Positions 57,050 to 64,000 of a DNA stretch of 64,000 bases are shown piece by piece (positions within the stretch are counted from its first letter, which is position 1; each line of letters begins with the position of its first letter). Below the pieces are notes generated by a model. That model had not been told where the DNA came from, searched no databases, and worked only from the letters and a program-made list of their open reading frames with translations. This stretch comes from Hygrocybe punicea (taxonomy: Eukaryota; Basidiomycota; Agaricomycetes; Agaricales; Hygrophoraceae). The stretch is taken from the NCBI GenBank assembly GCA_963556145.1, contig OY744464.1, forward strand, positions 4,712,001-4,776,000, read 5' to 3'. The translations under genes and the position numbers were made by a program.

Positions 57050-60000
57050 TTACAGTTGGCCTTCCACGACAACGTCCCGCCTCCATCTGTCGACAAGGCC
57101 AAACTTGGCTACGTCATGTAGCGAAGGAGGCGGAGAAGAAGGCATTGGCAGAGGTGGGGGAGGGACCATCATAGGTGCAGGAATGGGTTGCCCAAAGTAA
57201 CCAGATCCCATCATCCCAGGGGCACCAAAGAAAATGCTGCTCTGCAGTTGTGCCTGCATTAACATTTGCTGCTGCTGCTGCTGCTGTGCCATCATTTGGT
57301 ATTGTGTGCGACGCTGTTGTTCGGGGTGGAATGCGAGAGGTCTGTCGTCGTCGTCTGGTGCTTCATTTGGCTCCGATTTGAATGTCTGAGGAAATTTTGG
57401 AACTTTTGATGCCCGCAGGCCTAGGGGTTCGTCGTCATCATCATCGGCGTCTTTTGAATCGGATTTGAAAAGATTGTCAAAGCCAGATGTCAGGCTCAAT
57501 TTCGTCTTCTGGAGCAAAACCGACAATGGTTTCTCATCATCTGAGCCCTCGTTCGAAGGTCGGCGATGCGTGGCTCGTTGCGCTGCACGTTCTGCGGTGA
57601 CGGCAAGAGGGAGATCCTCTTCGCTGTCTTCGTCTGGCAACGGAACGCGAGTCGTCTTTGTGTACCTTGGCCCAGTCCCGGTCGTGCGCAGGAGTACGTG
57701 GTCATCGTCGTCTGAGGAACCAGCAAACCAGCGGGCAGCTCCAGCGTCCTTACTACCCGCAAGAGCCTGAGAAGGGATTTCCGCCAAGCTTTCCTCACTT
57801 TCATCGCTCTCATCATCACTGACGGGTGGTGGTCGTCTCCCACCTGTCGCCTTTTGTATGGAAGGCAATACTGGCGGCTCTACAGATACTCTGGCGGGCT
57901 GCTCCATAGCATCTTGCGTTCCCTCTGAAGCGCTGCCCTTCGATTTGGCCCTTCTCTTCCCTTTGCGCTTTCCCCGTTTACGCTGGGTGGCGTCCAGTTC
58001 CAGTTTTCTTCGAATCTCCTCGGCTTCAAGCTTCTCTATAGCTTCAATTTCCCGAAGTTTAGCCATTTCGCGCTCCCAGATTGTGTCTACGCCAAAGACA
58101 GAACGGTTGTTGGCATTTCTAGCGTCCGCAGCAACATTGGTCTTTGGAAGTTGCTCGTCGCCATCGAATGTGAGAAAGGGTTTGATGTTAGCGGAGTTCC
58201 TTCGACCCAGAGCTGGTTGAGAGCCTTGCGTACCAAACGAATTCATGTGTTGCGATGTGGGCCTGTTGTGAAGAGTCGCGGGATCGATGAGCGTACTGGA
58301 GCGCTGTACTCGTGTTCGTGCCATCATTGATGGTCGTTCATCGCCAGTGAATACCCTGAGAAATGACATCAATTCTTTGACTGTAAATGGGTGATGTCGG
58401 TCTCACCGCTGCTTGCCACGCATTTGAGCCTTCCTGCTTTCAAGATCGTCAATGAGACTCTTGCCAAACAGTTTGCCTGCTTGTCGACCACTCTTGGCTT
58501 CTTCCAAAACTTGTACAGGTGGCTCTGCAACGGGGGAATCTGAACGCACTTGTTCTCCCTCCTCAGTAGCACGGGGAAGGGCGAAATCTATATCACTATA
58601 TGCTACATCTCGTTCTCCTCCTACCAGTAGCGTGTTACGAAAGGTCAACTGTGACAGAGTGAGGTTCATCCGGGGATTCGGTGTAAATGAATTTGAGGCA
58701 ACAGGTACTGGAAGCGAGGAAGGTTCCATTGCGGATGAATTTCTGCGAGCACTTCGAGCACCTGGAGGCAAAGGGGGTCCATCTACAGCTAGCTGAAAAC
58801 CATCTCGGCTAGTAACAGGCAGTGGTGGCGAGGATCGGGCCACTGCCTGCAAAGGACTGGGCATGACAAGGACCTTTGGTCTAAGAAGCTCCAGGGTGGA
58901 ATAAGGACGGTCCTGGATGTATGGCCTTTGTCCGGTCATGGCGGAGGTACCGTCGTTATCCAAAAGTATACGTGAAGACATAGATGCATTAGACATGGTA
59001 CGTGAATGAGCGGCCGCCTTGGGGTCAAATTTAGAAGCACGAGATGGAGGTCTCCCTGAAAATTGGTTGTCTTCGGTGCGTAACCCCATGGTGGCCATGG
59101 TTGCGTTTGACACGGTTCGTACATGGCTTGATTTTGGGTCAAATCGCGAAGCTCGCTCGCGGGATGGAGGTCTTATGGCAAAAGGATTTTGTGTCTCGTC
59201 ACTGAGCAGCATCCTCGCACCTAAGCTTGAGGTGGAATAAGTTCGTTCGTGCGGTTGTGATTTGAGATTAAGCTCAGAATGAATCTGTGCAGTATGATCA
59301 TCGTAGGGTAAGGAAGAGTCGGGATGAGAAGAAACGGAAGGAAAAGGCACTGAATGAAGGGGACGTGGTGCAGAGAAATTCTCGATGAGACCATGGGATG
59401 AAGCAGGACGTCGTTGAAAGGGCATTTCCTTGCTCGTTAGGTCGAGAAGAGAACCGACAGAGCGTGGTCGTGACTCGTCGGCCTTACTCAACGATTGTGC
59501 GGCCCAGGACGCACTTCCATCTCCAACATTGTCGATATAACCGAGACTCATGGACCTTGCGCCAACCACACGTCGTTGCATGATCTCAGCGTCAGCGTCT
59601 GGACGGTGACGCAAGGACAATACTGGCTGAGTATGAGGAAGGGCGTCAGATTTCGCCTTTTTTCGAGAGCCTTTTAGTCCCTTTTCTTTTGGAATGAATG
59701 AATCAAGCCCCCAAGAAGAGAGGTCGACCTCCAAATCATCTCGCTCATCGTTATCAAGATCGTCCGCAGTTTCATCAACACCGAAAGGATTACGCAGGGC
59801 ACCGATTGAGCTTCTCGAACCCCCGCCGTCCAATGCAGACTCCCGACCACCCAAGCTGCCCGATTCACTTGGGAACGATACTCCAAGTAAATCGCTTTTG
59901 CGAGGACGGTTGTTCCGGCGCAGATGTGCAAAGATAGCACTCTCATGTGCAGACCGTTGAGGTGCGTCAGGATTTGTAGGGTCGTTGTCATACTCTAGGC

Positions 60001-60098
60001 ATGAGAAGAATTGTCATCTCAACCTAGTGTTTTGTGGAAAGAATGTACGCCGTACCCAACAGTGCAGCAGCCAGCTGCAGACGGGAGAAAGCAGCCAT
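57050..60098 (-). CDS. Large disordered fungal protein, unrecognised
   Basis: Three exons: a 14-codon first exon (MAAFSRLQLAAALL) splices at about 59997-60056 into EYDNDPTNPDAPQRSAHESA; the second intron (about 58357-58408) joins GKQR to VFTGDERPSMMARTRVQ. About 960 residues. Ordered-looking conserved segments are SAIFAHLRRNNRPRKSDLLG, KLFGKSLIDDLESRKAQMRG and RSVFGVDTIWEREMAKLREI, which runs into a Glu/Lys coiled coil. A repeated unit RPPSR..S+FDPK...RT(V/M)SNA(T/S)M occurs two to three times (59010-59240). The C-terminus is acidic, then Gln-rich (QQQQQQQ) and Pro/Met-rich. The conserved islands argue for a real cytosolic scaffold or regulator. I cannot name it. Confidence 0.75.
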
Positions 60099-60362
60099 GC
60101 TTACTTCAAGTTCGGAACCTCAGATCTAAAGTCCAATTCTCTAGCTTTGTCGATCGTTGAACGTTGGGCGCTGAGCGCTGAGTACTGGTCTGATGAATGA
60201 TTCGAACTCGATGCAGTGCTTCGGATTCTGGGTTACACACAAAGTTACACGATAGCACGATAGTAGTGAGTGGTTGAAGTGGGATATATATTGGATTTCA
60301 ACAAAAAATGGCTATAAGATTACCCAACAATTACTCCTCTTTTGTTTGTGGCAAGCATCCTA
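60099..60362. other. Intergenic stretch; nothing recognised
   Basis: It carries the leader and promoter of the large disordered-protein gene, downstream of GRP94. No elements seen. Confidence 0.4.
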
Positions 60363-63300
60363 TCAGAGTTCGTCGTGTTCGACGACCAATTTGTGTCCTT
60401 CCTGGTTGATACGATACCAGTATGAGTCTGCTTGACTCAAAAGTAAAAGGACGTTCAAATCACCTGCATGTCTTCAAATTCTAATTCTGCATCTTCCTCT
60501 GAGAGGACAACTTCCTCCGATAATTCAGGGTCAACAGGGGGTGCAGGTTTCACAGTTGTGTCAGTAGATGCTGTTTCAGAAACGCCCAACGATCTTCTGA
60601 GCACTCGGTCAACGCGAGCAAAGAACCTGAGGGACATTAGTCAGGTTTGGTTCAAAACTAACATTCATTCCATACTTGTTGGAATCCGGCACCCCAAAGC
60701 CTGAGCGCACGAGAGCGCCGTCGATGAGGATAGAGGCTACCTCTTTTAATTCGTCTTCCGCCTCCACATCCCTTTCTTCCCCCTCCGAGGGAAGCAGCTC
60801 CACCCGACGGAGAAGACCTTCTATTAGTGGAGAACGAGGGTTAACTTCCAAGATCTTTTGCTTCTTTGCGAATTCGTGCATAAAACCCCTGTCCTGATCG
60901 TTTGTTGCACCTTTTTTGAGGCCGTTTGAGTTTGTATCTCGTTCACCGCTGCATTCACTCACTCATCAACTTTTCAATATTTGCAGTAAATCCACCGAAT
61001 TCAGCAACGACGGCACACGGGCTGGTCACAAGCCTGTTGGAAATAACAACTGTTGAAATTTTGATTTCAGTTAGGTTCATGCATTATAGCTGCGGATATA
61101 CGTGCCTCTTCGTACGACGCCTGAGGCTTCAGATGAAAGCCATTCTAAAAGTGGCTTAAACTTTTCAGTGAGCGCCTCCAACTGCTCCTTTTCTTCTTCA
61201 GCAGCGGAAGCTAGAAAGATGTTTCAAGAGGTAACCACAGTGACATCGGAAGATTGTTGCAAACCTTCGTCACCAAACTCCAAGCCAGCCTTTGCCGCAT
61301 CTTGGAAGGGAAAGTTCCTGTGGATGTACATTAAAAATCGTGATTGATATATAGACTCCATAGACAGCGCTCACTTCCACTTTTGTACATTTTGGACCAC
61401 GACCTCATCCAGGGGTTCGTTGAGAAGTAACACTTCGTAACCTCGAGCATGAAGCTTTTCGATGAAAACGCTATTGGCGAGATCCTCAATTGGCTTTCCA
61501 GCTTCGGCAAGGTAAAAGATCTTGCAGTAGTTATCAAAGAAAAATAAACTGATAAAGTTTTAGAAACTCACTTGTTTCTGTCCCTGTTTCTTATTTTCGA
61601 GGTACTTATTTTCGAGGTGTATGGTATCAGTTGTCAGTAAGAATGTTAATCATTGATACATACGCTGTCCAAAGAGGTTTCATTCCTATGGTTTGTATGG
61701 AAGCGAACCAAGGTAGTCAATTTGGCACGATGCTTGGCATCTTCCACGGAGCCAAGCTTCAGGGCTGTGCCGTACGACTGTATTATCTTTGAATACTTCT
61801 CGCTGTCCTCCTCCGAAATGCGAGTGAAGAGGAGGATGAGTCGTTTTATAATCGCTTGCTTAACTTGTCTCAAGAAAACTGTTGATTGGAGAGTCTCGCG
61901 GGATACGTGCAACGGTAAATCGTCGGCTTATTAATAAATCAAATGAAAATGTTGAATGAAGAGAGGAAGAAGACACATACCGTTGACCACTGCCTTTATC
62001 CAGCTAGCCCATTTTGGAAATGCATCCTCGCCAAAGTCAGACGTTATAAACACGTGTTTCACCATCAACCTGACATCTGTCGACTTTTCCAGAGGTTGCT
62101 GCCAGAATCTTTCGCTGAGACTAGAAGGAACGTAGAGAATTGCCCGAACAGCAACGCCAGATTCCGTTGTCAGAGAGAAATGGCTCCAAGTAAGTGGCTC
62201 ATTAAAGTCCTTGAAAGTCGCTTGATAGAGCAGACTGTATTCTTCATTGGTAACATTTTTAGGATCTCTAAGCAGTGGCTTAGAAAAACACCCATGTAGG
62301 TTGCGAAGTTTTAACCCACCGCATCCAAAGGGGCGGTTGAGAATTCAAGTGAAGCCATTCGTCGATGACAACGGATTTCTTCTTTGGAGGGGAAACGTCT
62401 TCAGTCTTGCCAGAATCATCAATGAATTCCTCCACAATGGCCGCGTCCTCGTCACTATCTGCCTGGCTAGTGTTGTCAGCGGGTGGCGTACTGTCGCCAG
62501 ATGTGACAGATTCAATGGGCATCTCGGTGGAATCTTCTACTGCGGCTTCATCTACCTCTTCGGTCTTCTGAGTGAATAAGTAGATCGGGAAAGCGGATGA
62601 GAAGACAGAATGCTTATTACTATTTGGTTGTCAGAAGTTCAAGTAGAGGAACAAAAAGAAATACGCACACCAACATCTGCAGAGTATGAGTGTCGAGATA
62701 TTCAAGGTTGTCATCCTTCAAAACAAGTGTAATCTCTGTTCCACGACCAAGAGTATTGCCACGTGGATCAGGGAACACCTCAAATGAACTCTCATCGGCG
62801 GAGGAGCTGAAGACATATTGGGGAGGATTGGGATTGTCAGCGGTCTTGGCAGCCACAGATGCGACATAAACTTGGTCAGCTACAAGAAAACTGTCGAAGA
62901 TGGTTGAAAATGTGTAGTTCTGATTATGAAGTGGTCCAAATACCTGCTGTAGAAACCAAGGCCGAATGCACCGATGAGGTTGCCGGTACCAGTAGTACCA
63001 TCCTGGGACTCCGCCCGAGCTAGGAAATCGGTAGTTCCAGATTTGGCTAATGTGCCGAGATTGGAAGTTAACTCTTCCGGTGTCATTCCGATGCCAGTGT
63101 CTGGAAACTCATGTCAGGTCGAGGAATGCGGACTATAAAACCACATTACCGCTAATCACCAGTCGACCCCCCGGCGCGTCACCGTTCTTGTAAACTCGGA
63201 TTGTGATGTTCAACGGTTCCGCCCCGTCCCACACGTTTTTATCGGTCAAGGCCGTGAGACGAAGTTTCTCGAGGGCATCATTGGCATTTGAAATCAATTC

Positions 63301-63645
63301 ACGGAGGAAGATCTCTCTAGATATTGTACACGGTTAGACGAGCTTTGGAGCAGTAATCAACCCGACGTACTTGTGGGAGTAAAGACTATCGAGAGTGTCA
63401 CTTATGTGAGATATGTTCTAACGTTAGCTCTCAAATACTTACCTATTGATCACGATTTTCCGAAGACGAGCGACATCACTCTGGCAATACAGCTGATTTC
63501 ACGAAAATGTCAAGGAAGTCGATTTAAAACTAACCTGATAGTCGTGTTTCTCCTTCGGAACACCCGCAAAAATTGAGTCCTGAGCACAGACGTATGAACA
63601 AACGAAGGACAATAATATAACCAGAAGTGGTCGGAGGGGTCGCAT
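60363..63645 (-). CDS. GRP94: ER HSP90 (GRP94/endoplasmin) with HDEL
   Basis: The ER-resident HSP90 chaperone, absent from budding yeast but present in many basidiomycetes. The start at 63645 gives a signal peptide ([20 protein letters not shown]). The ATPase domain has [43 protein letters not shown] and [13 protein letters not shown]. The middle domain has [48 protein letters not shown] and [14 protein letters not shown]. The C-terminal domain has [19 protein letters not shown] and [17 protein letters not shown] 39-nt last exon (60363-60401), after a 62-nt intron (60402-60463), encodes [12 protein letters not shown], giving the ER-retention signal HDEL; without splicing the frame ends in MQVI. 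About 15 introns in total. Confidence 0.97.
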
Positions 63646-64000
63646 GTCTCTGATTATTTTTCCAAATGAGTGGTGGGTTGGAGACACAACTCTCGGCGGA
63701 AGGTTACTGTCCGAAAAATTACACTGAACAAAAAAAGAAAGCAGTGACGTGTCGTTTTATAAATTATATGTTGATCACATGATCTTATCATTTGAACAAC
63801 AAATTATCCCGCAAATGAATTGTTGTACATGAAGTGGGTATAGCGGTGGAGAAAGGCGGAAGGCTGGAGCTGGACTACTTGCAAGCTTGTTAGTAAGTAC
63901 CTACACTCGACTTCTCTGATCCTGAATCCTATTGCATGTTTCCACCAGATATATCGACTATAGAATTTGCAATTCCAAGATGCCATTACACTCACGAGAG
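63646..64000. other. Promoter side of GRP94 and window edge
   Basis: This is the upstream region of GRP94. A short minus-strand frame near the edge (63804-63995) has no protein character, and no gene can be supported before the window ends. Confidence 0.35.
63745..63753 (-). promoter_or_regulatory. UPRE-like bZIP site upstream of GRP94
   Basis: TGACGTGTC (plus strand) lies about 100 bp before the GRP94 start codon. It contains the ACGT core with the TGACGTG form recognised by XBP1/Hac1-type bZIP factors of the unfolded protein response. A TATA-like TTTATAAATTA lies just upstream for the gene (63756-63766). ER chaperone genes are classic targets. A single 9-mer can occur by chance. Confidence 0.35.

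Noticed and set aside
1..64000. CRISPR arrays or bacterial-type operons
   Set aside because: Spliceosomal introns throughout and no regularly spaced identical repeats with unique spacers.

Overview
The window is nuclear DNA of a filamentous basidiomycete, most likely an agaricomycete (mushroom-forming) fungus. Nearly every gene is cut by several short (about 40-70 nt) GT-AG introns. Gene content is fungal (RFX, Elg1, Kic1-type kinase, Ost1, Yos1, His6). The accessory sequence is typical of mushroom genomes (hAT-like transposase fragment, foldback MITEs, an apparent WD40/NACHT-type relic). No tRNA, rRNA or CRISPR array was seen. Gene models were built by hand by joining frames at plausible splice sites. 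For six genes (RFX, ELG1, bHLH, TFIIF alpha, chitin deacetylase and the GRP94 3' end) the exon lengths and phases were checked nucleotide by nucleotide.

Layout. Positions 1 to about 13,500 are a repeat-rich, gene-poor block. It holds a broken hAT-like transposase at the left edge, a 62-bp tandem repeat, and two members of a TA-flanked hairpin MITE family (106 and 201 bp). It also holds a 797-bp near-perfect palindrome inside a 2.5-kb sequence with 25-bp terminal inverted repeats, a decayed second copy of that palindrome, two further hairpins, and long triplet or low-complexity tracts. No convincing intact gene was found there.

From about 14,186 to the right end the DNA is densely genic. In order: RFX transcription factor (+), a WD40 relic (+), BFR1 (-), NHP2 (-), ELG1/ATAD5 (+), a bHLH factor (+), TFIIF alpha/TFG1 (+), chitin deacetylase (+), an unrecognised gene (+) bracketed by locally duplicated sequence, a GCK-III/Kic1-Nak1 kinase (-), RPL35 (-), HIS6 (-), an ADHFE1-type dehydrogenase (-), a membrane-anchored aspartic protease with a repeat tail (+), a PPR protein (-), OST1 (-), mitochondrial uL22 (-), YOS1 (+), MIX23 (-), a GILT-like protein (+), a candidate ribonucleotide-reductase-inhibitor-type protein (-), a kelch/cytochrome-b561-like membrane protein (+), a large disordered protein (-) and the ER HSP90 GRP94 (-).

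There is no single pathway cluster, but several themes recur. Secretory pathway: OST1, YOS1, GRP94 ending in HDEL, GILT, chitin deacetylase, protease. Mitochondrion: uL22m, MIX23, PPR, ADHFE1. Ribosome and RNA: RPL35, NHP2, BFR1, TFIIF. Several genes are head-to-head with 60-110 bp between start codons (NHP2/ELG1, uL22m/YOS1, MIX23/GILT), implying shared promoters. The most unusual items are the large foldback elements, the protease with a seven-unit cytoplasmic repeat tail, the GILT protein lacking a normal CxxC, the GC-AG intron in HIS6, and the 39-nt last exon that supplies the ER-retention signal of GRP94.
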